In this document: in pieces, positions 25,832 through 34,677 of the stretch
Layout of the letters: each line of letters starts with the position of its first letter
Numbering within the stretch: the first letter of the stretch is position 1
Source: Enterovibrio norvegicus FF-33
Lineage (GTDB): Bacteria; Pseudomonadota; Gammaproteobacteria; Enterobacterales; Vibrionaceae
NCBI RefSeq assembly: GCF_000286835.2
Contig: NZ_AJYD02000038.1
Location: 924,219 to 962,756 of the forward strand
Length of the DNA stretch: 38,538 bases
Direction of reading: 5' to 3'
Translations under genes and position numbers: made by a program
Notes under the pieces: model-generated
Seen by the model: only the letters and a program-made list of their open reading frames with translations
Told to the model about the DNA's origin: nothing
Database searches by the model: none

Positions 25832-25962
25832 ATAAAGGTAGTATATTTGTGTAAATTAAGTTGCAAAAACGTTAAATGCGAAGCCAAAAACAAGCGATAG
25901 ATCACGCGGTGAAATGAGAGTTTGTTAGGCGTTCATGGATGTAAGACAGGAAAGGAGGGCGC

Positions 25963-27198
25963 ATGGCACTTTCCACGCAAAATCTACCTCAACAAATTCG
26001 CGAATTTAAGCGAGAACTGAAAGCACAGTGTCCCGATTACAAACGCCGATTTGATGACATATCTAAAGCAATGGAAACGGAAGTCGAACGGATTAAACGT
26101 GAAGAAAGTGAGGGCTCAGCTATCCCACAGTTTGCATTTTCTGATATTGCCGAGAATGGCTTTAATGACGAACAACGCAAGCGCGTTCACCAAGCGGGTT
26201 GCTGCATTATTCGCAACACCTTGCCTGCGGATGAAGTCACAGCACACAATGACGCCCTCTCCCGCTACATTATTGAAAACGGCTACTATGAACATGTTCC
26301 GACGGTTGAAGACAATTATTTCAGTCAGTTGAAATCCGACAAGCCGCAGATCTTTGGGATCTACTGGTCTGCTGCACAAATATGGGCCCGACAACACCCC
26401 AACATGGCCGTCGCTCGTCGTCATCTCAATCATTTATGGACATGGCAGGACAAGGGCAAAACCTTTTTCAATCCAGACTTGGAAGCCAGCTACGCGGATC
26501 GTGTCCGTCGGCGCGAACCGGGCGATGCCACGTTAGGTTTATCGCCGCATGTGGACTCCGGCTCCGTCGAACGTTGGATAGAACCCCACTATCGCGAGGT
26601 TTACCATGATATTTTTCTCGGTGACTGGCATCAATACAATGCGTTTTATGGTGCTAATCGCATTGAAGTGGAAGAGTTCCCGTCGCCCGCTGTATGCAGT
26701 GTGTTTCGCACCTTTCAAGGCTGGGTGGCGTTAACGCAGCAAGGTAAAGGTGATGGCACATTACGAATGGTGCCATCAACACTCGCCATTCCTTATATGC
26801 TCCTAAGAGCCATTCAAGATGATGTTCCCGAGGATGATCTATGCGGCGCTGCGCCTGGCCGCGCACTCACTGTTTTTCAACAGTGGCATCCGCTGTTATT
26901 TGAGGGCTTAGTGTCTATTCCAGTCGTGCGCCCCGGTGATACCGTGTGGTGGCACCCAGATACTATTCATGCCGTCGAAGATAAACACAATGGTGATGGC
27001 TATAGCAACGTCCTATTCATTGGTGCTGCGCCTGATTGCGAGAAAAATCGTCACTTTTTGGACAAACAGCGCCCGGCGTTTCTCCGTGGCGAAAGCTGCC
27101 CAGACTTTGCCCCTGAGCATCATGAACGCACTTATCAAGGAAGAGCATCGGAAGATGATTTAACTGAGTTAGGCAGGCGTCAGATGGGCTTTGACTAG
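25963..27198 (+). CDS. DUF1479 (YbiU-like) putative Fe(II)/2-oxoglutarate-type oxygenase
   Basis: The 411-residue cytosolic protein belongs to DUF1479, the family of E. coli YbiU and of fungal proteins; no reaction is established to my knowledge. A 2-oxoglutarate oxygenase-like metal triad is visible: H196 and D198 in LSPHVDSGSVERW and H331 or H336 in GDTVWWHPDTIHAVED, with SNVLFIGAAP following. The N-terminal 60 residues are charged and helical. A very strong ribosome binding site (AAAGGAGGG) precedes the ATG. The shared operator with the sugar importer suggests that it modifies a sugar or an associated compound; that is inference. Confidence 0.88.
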   Translation: MALSTQNLPQQIREFKRELKAQCPDYKRRFDDISKAMETEVERIKREESEGSAIPQFAFSDIAENGFNDEQRKRVHQAGCCIIRNTLPADEVTAHNDALSRYIIENGYYEHVPTVEDNYFSQLKSDKPQIFGIYWSAAQIWARQHPNMAVARRHLNHLWTWQDKGKTFFNPDLEASYADRVRRREPGDATLGLSPHVDSGSVERWIEPHYREVYHDIFLGDWHQYNAFYGANRIEVEEFPSPAVCSVFRTFQGWVALTQQGKGDGTLRMVPSTLAIPYMLLRAIQDDVPEDDLCGAAPGRALTVFQQWHPLLFEGLVSIPVVRPGDTVWWHPDTIHAVEDKHNGDGYSNVLFIGAAPDCEKNRHFLDKQRPAFLRGESCPDFAPEHHERTYQGRASEDDLTELGRRQMGFD

Positions 27199-27208
27199 CC
27201 AAAAAACC

Positions 27209-27236
27209 AAGCCATAAAAACAAAGCCATAAAAACA
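27209..27236 (+). repeat. Tandem direct repeat, 2 x 14 bp
   Basis: AAGCCATAAAAACA occurs twice without a gap (27209-27222, 27223-27236), just after the DUF1479 stop. It looks like a simple duplication. Confidence 0.9.
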
Positions 27237-27238
27237 AA

Positions 27239-27262
27239 GAAAGCGCCAAGATTGGCGCTTTC
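27239..27262. terminator. Bidirectional terminator after the DUF1479 gene
   Basis: GAAAGCGCCA (27239-27248) pairs perfectly with TGGCGCTTTC (27253-27262) around AGAT. The minus strand side is followed by TTTGTTTTTATGG, so it also serves the convergent lipoprotein gene. Confidence 0.9.
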
Positions 27263-27294
27263 TCAATGACATTATCAATGGATGTCCGCTTTGA

Positions 27295-27903
27295 CTAGAA
27301 CGGCCACCAGCTTCGGTTAGATTCAAGCTCTGAGCGACAACTCTGCAGCTGTCCACCATAGGTCTTCGCCTGACGCTCTACTTTACGAGCTACCTGCATC
27401 ACCTTAGGTTTTGATTTATAAGTACCACGCTTAAAACCGCCACGGCCGTCGTGATACGCCAAGTACTGATTGTACGCATCCCATTTGGATATCCCCAACT
27501 GACGTTGCGTTTCGCTGGTGTACCATCCAATAAACTGCATGGCGTCGCCGTAGTCGGTTCGAGAGCCGCCATTGCTGGTGGCTTTTTGATAATCAGACCA
27601 AGCAGGATCTTGTGCTTGAGCATAACCATAAGCACTGCTGACGCGGCCCCATGGGATCACCCAGAGCACATAGTCTCTCGGTGGCAGCGCATCATGAATG
27701 TAGGAGCTTTCTTGTTTCATGAAAGCCATAGCGACGTGTATCGGCGTTCCCCATTCGTCTTCCATGTCCACCGCATCTTCATACCAACCATCATATTGAC
27801 GGAAAATACTGCAAATGTTCTCGGGGCTTTTTGGCGGAGGATTAGCGCACCCTACCAAAACTAATGAGGTGAGAAGTAAAAGCCACTTGGGTGAAAAGCG
27901 CAT
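27295..27903 (-). CDS. Lipoprotein with lytic-transglycosylase (SLT)-like domain
   Basis: A 202-residue product. The lipoprotein signal ends in LVLVGC (Cys near 19). The mature part has SLT-like landmarks: AMAFMKQESSYIHD, with a Glu-Ser pair at the place of the catalytic Glu; SSAYGYAQAQDPAW, resembling the GxxQ motif; and YLAYHDGRGGFKRGTY. It probably cleaves peptidoglycan glycan strands in the periplasm. The start is the ATG after ACAAGGACAAC; the longer frame from 27933 would add ten residues before the signal peptide. Single gene, convergent with the DUF1479 gene. Confidence 0.8.
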   Translation of the reverse strand: MRFSPKWLLLLTSLVLVGCANPPPKSPENICSIFRQYDGWYEDAVDMEDEWGTPIHVAMAFMKQESSYIHDALPPRDYVLWVIPWGRVSSAYGYAQAQDPAWSDYQKATSNGGSRTDYGDAMQFIGWYTSETQRQLGISKWDAYNQYLAYHDGRGGFKRGTYKSKPKVMQVARKVERQAKTYGGQLQSCRSELESNRSWWPF

Positions 27904-28007
27904 AGTTGTCCTTGTCTCTCGAACCATCGACACGAAAAGTTATCCAGATGCCCAAGTAACCTCAAGATACTTGTTCAGCGAGAATGTGTTTAGGCATCCC
28001 AGATACA

Positions 28008-28035
28008 AAAACAGGCAGGAAGACCTGCCTGTTTT
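28008..28035 (-). terminator. Terminator after gshA
   Basis: AAAACAGGCAGG (28008-28019) pairs perfectly with CCTGCCTGTTTT (28024-28035) around AAGA, 20 nt after the gshA stop. Confidence 0.85.
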
Positions 28036-28054
28036 CTAGTGAAAACTGAGTCCA

Positions 28055-29629
28055 TTAAAGCGACACACTATCACCAAAATATTCAGCCAGATACTGATCG
28101 AAGCTAATAGCGTCGCCTTGCTCCACATCTTGCTGTTTTTTCAGACTCGCCTGCGCTTCTTCACGAAATTGTGCTTCAGAGACAAGGTGATACTCGCCTT
28201 GCGCATACAACTCAGCGTTTTGTTTAGCAATCGCAAGCCCGACTGTACCGATGCTTTCTTGCTCGACAACATCACGAAGCAATCGCGCTGACAGCGTTTT
28301 ATCTGGGTTGTCAAACCAGGTCACAAGCTCACGACATACCGCTTGGTATTTGTCCCCGCCATATGCCTTGTCCATGACTACCGCCAGTTTAGCCAGATCA
28401 GCAAAGACACGATGTCCCCACTCAACCTGAGTTAACTGTTCGCCATCACAACCAATTTGCAAAGTCAGGCCCGGCTTACGTCCTTCCATCACCACTTTGT
28501 TCCAGTTCTGGTGCCAGCATTGCAGCTCACAATCCGTCATCGGTTCAGAGTCAGTCATCACGCTCCAAGTAAGGAAAAGATCCAAGAAGTAAGCCTGATT
28601 CTCATCAATACCCGTTGGACTGAATGGGTTCACATCCAACGATCGCACTTCGATGTATTCCACACCGCCACGATCTAAAGCCTCTGATGGTTTTTCACCA
28701 CTTTTGGCAACACGCTTAGGTCGAATTGGAGCATAAAGCTCGTTTTCAATTTGCAGCACATTGGCATTCAGTTGGCGATAGCCAGTGGCATCTTTCACAC
28801 CAATTTTGGCAAAATCAGCAGATGGCGTTTGAATGGCGGTGCGTACCCCTTCAAGGTACTGCTCAAGGCTGTTAAAACCAATCTTCAATCCACTTTGCGC
28901 ACTGTTGGTATAGCCTAAATCACTCAAACGCAATGATGTCGCATAAGGCAAATAATATGTGCCTTTACCCAACACTTTGAAATCTAGATTGGTGTTGGTT
29001 TGCTTGATAAACGACCCACACAACGCTGGGGACGCGCCAAACAAATACGGGATCATCCAGCCAAAGCGGTAGTAGTTTCGGATCAAACCGAAGTACGCAT
29101 CTGACACCGACTCTTGACGCGCATAAGGCGTTTGTTCACCAAACTTCTGCTGCCAGAAACTGTCCGGGAATGAAAAATTGAAGTGCACGCCAGAGATAAC
29201 CTGCATCACACTGCCGTAACGGTGCTTAAGGCCCTGACGGTACAACGTTTTCATTGTGCCAACATTCGATGTGCCGTACTGCGCCAGTGTGATGTCATCT
29301 TCATTGGCAACATAGCATGGCATTGAAAGCGGCCACAGAGATTCACCGCCTAACTCACGGTAGGTAAACCTATGAATGTCCTGCAACTGCGTCAGCATGT
29401 CAGAGACCGAGTACGTCACTGGGGTAATGAACTCCAGCAATTGTTCTGCAAAGTCGGTCGTGATCCACTGATGCGTTAACGCTGAGCCTAACGCTGTTGG
29501 GTGGGCGGCAGATGACAAAGTCCCTTCTGGTGTGATACGCAACGCTTCGCGTTCCACGCCTCGGCCAATGCCTTTAAGCGCTTCTGGATGTTCAGAAAAC
29601 GCTGCCAACCTTTGAGAAAAACTATTCAA
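28055..29629 (-). CDS. gshA: Glutamate-cysteine ligase GshA (proteobacterial type)
   Basis: GshA joins Glu and Cys, the first and rate-limiting step of glutathione synthesis. The 524-residue length and sequence fit the E. coli type (518 aa). Typical parts are [19 protein letters not shown] (about 19-37, ATP/metal site), [47 protein letters not shown] and a C-terminal half characteristic of group 1 ligases. The E. coli neighbours yqaA and yqaB lie just upstream, but here an M16 protease gene is inserted between. Confidence 0.97.
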   Translation of the reverse strand: MNSFSQRLAAFSEHPEALKGIGRGVEREALRITPEGTLSSAAHPTALGSALTHQWITTDFAEQLLEFITPVTYSVSDMLTQLQDIHRFTYRELGGESLWPLSMPCYVANEDDITLAQYGTSNVGTMKTLYRQGLKHRYGSVMQVISGVHFNFSFPDSFWQQKFGEQTPYARQESVSDAYFGLIRNYYRFGWMIPYLFGASPALCGSFIKQTNTNLDFKVLGKGTYYLPYATSLRLSDLGYTNSAQSGLKIGFNSLEQYLEGVRTAIQTPSADFAKIGVKDATGYRQLNANVLQIENELYAPIRPKRVAKSGEKPSEALDRGGVEYIEVRSLDVNPFSPTGIDENQAYFLDLFLTWSVMTDSEPMTDCELQCWHQNWNKVVMEGRKPGLTLQIGCDGEQLTQVEWGHRVFADLAKLAVVMDKAYGGDKYQAVCRELVTWFDNPDKTLSARLLRDVVEQESIGTVGLAIAKQNAELYAQGEYHLVSEAQFREEAQASLKKQQDVEQGDAISFDQYLAEYFGDSVSL

Positions 29630-29655
29630 GGCTGTACTCGTTTATATTTTGTAAG

Positions 29656-29711
29656 CAGTAAGATGGCTAAGGATAATCACTCTCAACGCCAAAAGCCATC
29701 TCACTGTTTTT
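29656..29711. repeat. Stem-loop between the M16 protease gene and gshA
   Basis: AGATGGCT (29661-29668) pairs perfectly with AGCCATCT (29694-29701); after one mismatch, CAGT (29656-29659) pairs with ACTG (29703-29706). A T5 run follows on the plus strand only, although both flanking genes read on the minus strand. Confidence 0.6.
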
Positions 29712-29741
29712 ACGGTTAGTCTAACTACCTATAAATATCGC

Positions 29742-32579
29742 TCAATTCTCAATCACTAAACGTTTTACAGGTAATCCCAATGTGGCAAGTGAAGGCTCAA
29801 GCTTGCTGGCATCGCCAACAACAATGACCTGATAATCATCTGGGTTGAACCACTCACTGGCCAGTGTGTTTAATGTCTGTTTGTCTACATCATCGATGAT
29901 TGCTTTCTGCGTTGCTTTGTAATCTGAAGGCAATTCATGGCGCATGATGTTGGCAATAAGACCGGCTTTATCGCCCGGCGTTTCATAACTCAGCGCATCT
30001 TTCTGCCCGACAGCAAGACGCAAAAACGCTAACTCTTCATCGGTTATGCCTTGTTCTGCCATGACTGACAGTTCGTTTTGCATTTCCTTAACGGTATCCA
30101 AGGTGGTGTCTGCACGCACTTGCGCTTGAAAAACAATACGCCCTTTGTCCTGATCGCCCAGCACATAACCGCTAGCACCGTAAGTGTAGCCTTTGTCTTC
30201 ACGAAGATTGAGGTTCAAACGTGAGTTAAAATTACCGGCAAGATTAAAGTTCGCCAATTGCGTTTTAAACATTTCTCCCGTTGCATCGTAAGACATAGCG
30301 TGACGTACCATCTGCACCACACTTTGCGGCGCTCCGGGCTTATCTACCAGCCAAATTTGCGGCTTAGCATACTGTTTCAGTTCTGCTTTTGCAGGGCTGT
30401 TTGCCTCTCCCCCTTTCCAACGGCTCAATCCATTAATTTTCGAAAGAAGCGTCTGTTTGTCGATGTCACCAACGGCAATCAGTCGAGTGGTATCCGGCGT
30501 ATAATTGTCAGCATAAAAGGCTTTCACATCATCCAGTGTCAGGCTGTTCAATGTGCCCAACGTACCTTCTGATGGCAACGCATGCCAAGGGTCTTGATAC
30601 AAGACTTCACGGCGAGCCTGACTCGCCTGCCATTGTGGCGTTTGGTGGCTAAACTGAATACTTTCAAGTGCCTGCTTTTTAAGTCGATCAAAATCCGCCT
30701 GATCAAAACGAGGATTAAACAGCATGTCGCCTGCAATCATCAGGGTTTCTTTTAGATTTTTAGTCAAAGAGGACACACTTACCGTGGTGCCACGCCCCGA
30801 TGCACTGATACTCACACTCGACCCTAGGCGATCCAACTGCGCGGCAATGGCTTCGCTCGTTTGATTCTGAGTGCCTTCGGCAATTAAATCCGCGGTTAGT
30901 GATGCGAGACCATTTTTCCCTTTAGGCTCCATTAAGGTGCCTGCTGGAAGAATGAGATGCATCGCCACCGTTGGCGTTTCATTCGATTCAGCGCCCGTAA
31001 TTTGAATGCCATTGCCCAGCATCGAATGATAAAGCGTAGGCACATTCAAGGTGACCGATCCGGAAGGTCCAGGTATCACGCTGCGATCGAAAGTCTCTGG
31101 GGTTTGGCGGGCTTCAATCAACGCCGGATTGGTATCCTGGTCTTTTGCTTTCGCTCGTACGGCGTTGAAATTTTGAGGCACCGCTTCCAATGATGGTTTG
31201 CCTGTTGGAACCACAGAAACCGTGACTGACGGTTGCTGCCAAACAAACTGACTAAACGCACGTTCAACGTCTTTGGTGGTTACGTCACCCAGATCCGTGA
31301 GCCATTGCGATAATCTGTCCGGCTTTCCATAGAAGGTTTCGTTGGACGCCAACTGCGAGACTTTACCGTGAACACTTTGCAGACCAAACACGGCACCCGC
31401 TTCAGCACTGCCTTTCACTTGAGCAAGATCATCTTGCTTGATGCCGCGCACTTTTAGTGAATCCAGCACCTTGAAAACGTCATCACGTACCTCGGTCAAA
31501 TCTTGGCCTTGGTTGCCAAGCACATAAAGCTGAAATGTACAGGCAAGCTCTGCGCAATCTTGATAGGCGCTAGCACTGAGGACTTTGCCAGGTTTAACCA
31601 GCTCTTGATAAAGTAAACTGTTGCGCCCTTGTCCAAGCACGGATGCCAGCATATCCAGTGCAACCGTTGATTCTGCGTCGGGGTATTCCGTTGGCCAACT
31701 CATCACCAACATAGGTTGCTGGATCTTATCTTCAATCGTCACAAAACGATCGCTGTCGAGCGTGACAGGCCATGTGTCTGCTTTAACCGCATCAGGCCCA
31801 CGCGGAATGTCACCAAAGTATTTGTCGACCCAAGCGAGGGTTTGTTCGACATCGATATCACCACCAATGGTAAGCGTTGCATTGTTAGGTCCATACCAAC
31901 GTAGGAAGAAGGCTTTAAGATCGTTAACATCAACGCGATTAAGATCCTCTACGTAGCCAATCGTTGGCCAACTATAAGGATGAGTCGGTGGGTACAATGC
32001 AGCAGACAAGGTTTCCTGCACCAGTCCATAAGGGCGATTATCATAGTTTTGCGCCCGTTCATTTTTCACCGTATCGCGTTGAATCTCGAATTTACGTTGC
32101 GACACGGCTTCAAGCAAAAAGCCCATTCGATCGGACTCTAGCCACAGCATTTTTTCTAGCTCATTCGCCGGAACCGTTTCGTAGTAATTGGTGCGATCTC
32201 GGTTGGTCGTGCCATTCACACTGCCACCCGACTCAGTGACTAGTTTAAAATGCTGCTGATCGCCAACATTCTTGGAGCCTTGAAACATCATGTGCTCAAA
32301 GAAATGCGCAAAACCTGATTTACCCGGTTCTTCTCGTGCAGAACCGACATGATAAGTCACATCAACATGCACTAAAGGATCGGAGTTATCTGGATGGAGC
32401 AATACAGTCAATCCGTTATCGAGTTGATATTTCTGATAAGGGATTGCAGGAGTGCCCGGTTTGGCTTCGTGTTGTTCAATGAATGTAATCCCCGAAGGAA
32501 GCATCGTTTCTGGTGAAGCTGAATAAACACCACAACCTGACAGCGCAAGCGCCGCTGCCGTAAGGATAAAATAACGCAC
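29742..32579 (-). CDS. M16 family zinc protease, predicted lipoprotein
   Basis: A 945-residue insulinase-family protein. The signal ends in ALALSGC (lipobox; Cys near 16), so it is likely anchored in the envelope. The N-terminal M16 domain carries the inverted zinc motif HFFEH (in SGFAHFFEHMMFQGSKN, about 88-104) with a downstream Glu region NERAQNYDNRPYG. A second, non-catalytic M16 repeat fills the C-terminal half (GNGIQITGAESNETPTVAMH; DNYTPDTTRLIAVGDID). This two-repeat, pitrilysin/PqqL-like layout degrades peptides in a chamber. The start is GTG after GAAAGGATAG. It follows yqaA by 22 nt, so it is probably in the same operon. Confidence 0.92.
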   Translation of the reverse strand: MRYFILTAAALALSGCGVYSASPETMLPSGITFIEQHEAKPGTPAIPYQKYQLDNGLTVLLHPDNSDPLVHVDVTYHVGSAREEPGKSGFAHFFEHMMFQGSKNVGDQQHFKLVTESGGSVNGTTNRDRTNYYETVPANELEKMLWLESDRMGFLLEAVSQRKFEIQRDTVKNERAQNYDNRPYGLVQETLSAALYPPTHPYSWPTIGYVEDLNRVDVNDLKAFFLRWYGPNNATLTIGGDIDVEQTLAWVDKYFGDIPRGPDAVKADTWPVTLDSDRFVTIEDKIQQPMLVMSWPTEYPDAESTVALDMLASVLGQGRNSLLYQELVKPGKVLSASAYQDCAELACTFQLYVLGNQGQDLTEVRDDVFKVLDSLKVRGIKQDDLAQVKGSAEAGAVFGLQSVHGKVSQLASNETFYGKPDRLSQWLTDLGDVTTKDVERAFSQFVWQQPSVTVSVVPTGKPSLEAVPQNFNAVRAKAKDQDTNPALIEARQTPETFDRSVIPGPSGSVTLNVPTLYHSMLGNGIQITGAESNETPTVAMHLILPAGTLMEPKGKNGLASLTADLIAEGTQNQTSEAIAAQLDRLGSSVSISASGRGTTVSVSSLTKNLKETLMIAGDMLFNPRFDQADFDRLKKQALESIQFSHQTPQWQASQARREVLYQDPWHALPSEGTLGTLNSLTLDDVKAFYADNYTPDTTRLIAVGDIDKQTLLSKINGLSRWKGGEANSPAKAELKQYAKPQIWLVDKPGAPQSVVQMVRHAMSYDATGEMFKTQLANFNLAGNFNSRLNLNLREDKGYTYGASGYVLGDQDKGRIVFQAQVRADTTLDTVKEMQNELSVMAEQGITDEELAFLRLAVGQKDALSYETPGDKAGLIANIMRHELPSDYKATQKAIIDDVDKQTLNTLASEWFNPDDYQVIVVGDASKLEPSLATLGLPVKRLVIEN

Positions 32580-32601
32580 ACACTATCCTTTCAAAAAAAA
32601 A

Positions 32602-33039
32602 TTAGACAAACAGCAACCCTCGAGTCACAAGCGCGAGTATCAGATATCTGAGGGCTTTTCCTGCCGCAATCAATATCCAGCACCACCGTTGTTTCAGTCT
32701 CAACCAACCCGCAGCGAGACAAAGAGGGTCACCGATAATAGGAAGCCAGCTTAACAACAAGGTCCAATAACCATAGCGTTGCAGCCAAGCAATGGCTCTT
32801 TGACCTTGTTTTTGCTCAAGGGTTCGCGCTGGAAGGAAGCGCCCTATCCAATAATTGGTCATGCCGCCCAAAGTGTTGCCCAGCGTGGCGACGACAACCA
32901 AGACACTAAGGCTATAAGTGTTTTCTTTCAGAAGAAGGATCAGGTTCGCTTCTGAACCGCCGGGAAGTAAGGTCGCGCTGAGAAAACCGGTCGAAAATAA
33001 TACCCACAGCGCGGAGTCTCCGCTAATCCAATCCAACAT
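32602..33039 (-). CDS. yqaA: YqaA family membrane protein (DedA/SNARE-associated-like)
   Basis: A 145-residue inner-membrane protein with about four hydrophobic segments (LWVLFSTGFLSATLLPGGSE; TYSLSVLVVVATLGNTLGGMTNYWIGRFLP; WTLLLSWLPIIGDPLCLAAGWL; ILIAAGKALRYLILALVTRG). The pattern GNTLGGMTNYWIGR and the GDPLC-AAGW loop are those of the VTT/DedA-like YqaA family, possibly lipid flippases; its own function is unproven. The start overlaps the end of yqaB by 17 nt. E. coli has the same yqaB-yqaA neighbours. Confidence 0.9.
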   Translation of the reverse strand: MLDWISGDSALWVLFSTGFLSATLLPGGSEANLILLLKENTYSLSVLVVVATLGNTLGGMTNYWIGRFLPARTLEQKQGQRAIAWLQRYGYWTLLLSWLPIIGDPLCLAAGWLRLKQRWCWILIAAGKALRYLILALVTRGLLFV

Positions 33040-33610
33040 CGGTCACTCGTACATCGATTACATCCATGCCTGCTGCAGCCGCCGCATCAAAGCCAAACAC
33101 GGCATCTTCAAACACGAGACATTTGCTTGGGGTCACGCTGAGAAGTTCTGCACAGCGCAGAAAGGTATCCGGTGACGGTTTATGCGCAGACACCTGATCA
33201 GCACCAACCACCACATCAAACAAGTGAAGTAGTTCGGCCTTTTTTAGCATACGCGTGGCAATGTCGGTCAAAGTTCCGGTCCCTACCGCCATCGGTTTCT
33301 TTCCCGCATAACGACGAGCAACTTCCGTAAAAGGCAACATTTCCAGATGCGCTTCCATGACCTCTGCGAAACACTGCATTTTATGTGCAGCCAGCACACT
33401 GGGTTCTATATCCAGATGAAGCTGCTCCACCAAGGTGGTGGCAGTCAAAATAGTCGGACTTCCGCCGCGTGTGTGGTACCAGCTTTCCGATACCTCAAAG
33501 CCAAAGTCCGCCGCAGTTTTTTGCCATGCCGCATAATGACCCGGCATGGAGTCGAGCAAGGTGCCATCTAAATCAAAAATCAGGGCGTCATATTGGTCAT
33601 AGCGGCTCAT
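33023..33610 (-). CDS. yqaB: HAD phosphatase YqaB (fructose-1-phosphatase type)
   Basis: A 195-residue HAD subfamily IA phosphatase. Motif I LIFDLDGTLLDSMPGHYAAW (about 10-29) carries the two catalytic Asp; VGTGTLTDIATRML is motif II; KPSPDTFLRCAELL and VFEDAVFGFDAAAAAGM are motifs III and IV. E. coli YqaB acts on fructose 1-phosphate and related sugar phosphates. It overlaps the MDR gene upstream by 4 nt (ATGA type) and yqaA downstream by 17 nt. Confidence 0.92.
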   Translation of the reverse strand: MSRYDQYDALIFDLDGTLLDSMPGHYAAWQKTAADFGFEVSESWYHTRGGSPTILTATTLVEQLHLDIEPSVLAAHKMQCFAEVMEAHLEMLPFTEVARRYAGKKPMAVGTGTLTDIATRMLKKAELLHLFDVVVGADQVSAHKPSPDTFLRCAELLSVTPSKCLVFEDAVFGFDAAAAAGMDVIDVRVTDVGLD

Positions 33611-34542
33611 TGCGGCATCTCCAATAAAATCTTGCCGCGCGTTCGACCTGATTGGATATCAATGTGCGCTTGCACGCCGTGCTCTAGCGGATAGGTTTTG
33701 GCGATTTCCACGTGTAACTCTCCTGCTGCGACTTTTGCCAAAAGGGCATCCATTTGCACAGGATTGGGCTTTACAAGCATACCTTGCGCTTCAATCCCTT
33801 TTGCCTTGGCAGCAGCAATAATGCGATCAGCGGTAATCGTGGGAACGGTAATCACTCGCCCACCTTGTTTCACACACGCTAACGCCGCTTCCCCTGCATC
33901 GCCGCCCATCAAATCAATCAACACATCAATGTCAGTGACCTGCGCATCAAGCGCGGATGCGCGATAATCCAATGCCTTAGCACCAAGCTGAGAAACAAAC
34001 TCAAGGTTAGCGTCAGAACAAGAGGCATACACGGTTGCCCCCATCGTTTTAGCAAGCTGGATCGCAATATGTCCCACGCCGCCAGCACCTGCCAATATCA
34101 ACACTGATTCACCTGCTTTTAAATCTGCAAGCTCCAAGGCTTGAAGTGCCGTTAGGCCGGCAACTGGCAGCGACGCGGCGTGTTGAAAGGATACAGTTTC
34201 AGGTATACGAGAAAGCGCATCGAGATTGGCGCAAAGATATTGGCCGTAACCACCACCTTCTACTATTCGCCCTGCAACACGATCACCAGCCTGATATTGA
34301 CCCACGGCGTTAACCACCGTACCCGCCGCATCAAAACCAGGGACCCACGGGAGAGAGTCTTTGATTTTTTCAGCGCCCCAGCCAAGTCCTGCACGCGTTT
34401 TCGCATCAACCGGATTAACGCCCGCATAGGCGACGTTGACCAATACCTGATCCGTTGTCGGTTCAGGTATCTCCGTTTGTTGTAGTTTTAGGGTGTCGGG
34501 TTCACCAAACGCAGTGATTGCCAATTGAAGATTGTGAGACAT
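33607..34542 (-). CDS. NADP-dependent, zinc-free MDR oxidoreductase
   Basis: A 311-residue medium-chain dehydrogenase/reductase of the quinone-oxidoreductase group. The N-terminal GroES-like domain (VNVAYAGVNPVDAKTRAGLG; VPGFDAAGTVVNAVG) lacks the zinc-binding Cys residues. The nucleotide-binding motif reads LILAGAGGVGHIAIQLAKTMG (AxxGxxG). Substrate unknown; such enzymes reduce quinones or enones. First gene of a tight minus-strand run (this gene-yqaB-yqaA-M16 protease), with AAAAAGGATG before the ATG. Confidence 0.88.
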   Translation of the reverse strand: MSHNLQLAITAFGEPDTLKLQQTEIPEPTTDQVLVNVAYAGVNPVDAKTRAGLGWGAEKIKDSLPWVPGFDAAGTVVNAVGQYQAGDRVAGRIVEGGGYGQYLCANLDALSRIPETVSFQHAASLPVAGLTALQALELADLKAGESVLILAGAGGVGHIAIQLAKTMGATVYASCSDANLEFVSQLGAKALDYRASALDAQVTDIDVLIDLMGGDAGEAALACVKQGGRVITVPTITADRIIAAAKAKGIEAQGMLVKPNPVQMDALLAKVAAGELHVEIAKTYPLEHGVQAHIDIQSGRTRGKILLEMPQ

Positions 34543-34584
34543 GCCATCATCCTTTTTGCGCCATTAATACTTTTCAGTGTCATT

Positions 34585-34618
34585 AAAAAAGGCGGAAGAC
34601 ACAATGCCTTCCGCCTTT
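34585..34618 (-). terminator. Terminator after oadB
   Basis: GGCGGAAG (34591-34598) pairs perfectly with CTTCCGCC (34608-34615) around a 9-nt loop; on the minus strand T6 follows directly. It ends the oadGAB operon. Confidence 0.9.
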
Positions 34619-34677
34619 ATTTCATCACGTTGACTTAGCCTATCACGCTAACTTAGCGCATAAGCGTCGCTGAGCAC

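Noticed and set aside
25860-25880. Second operator around AACGTT before the DUF1479 gene
   Set aside because: Symmetry stops at the 6-bp core; the flanks do not match the TGGAACGTTCCA palindrome.
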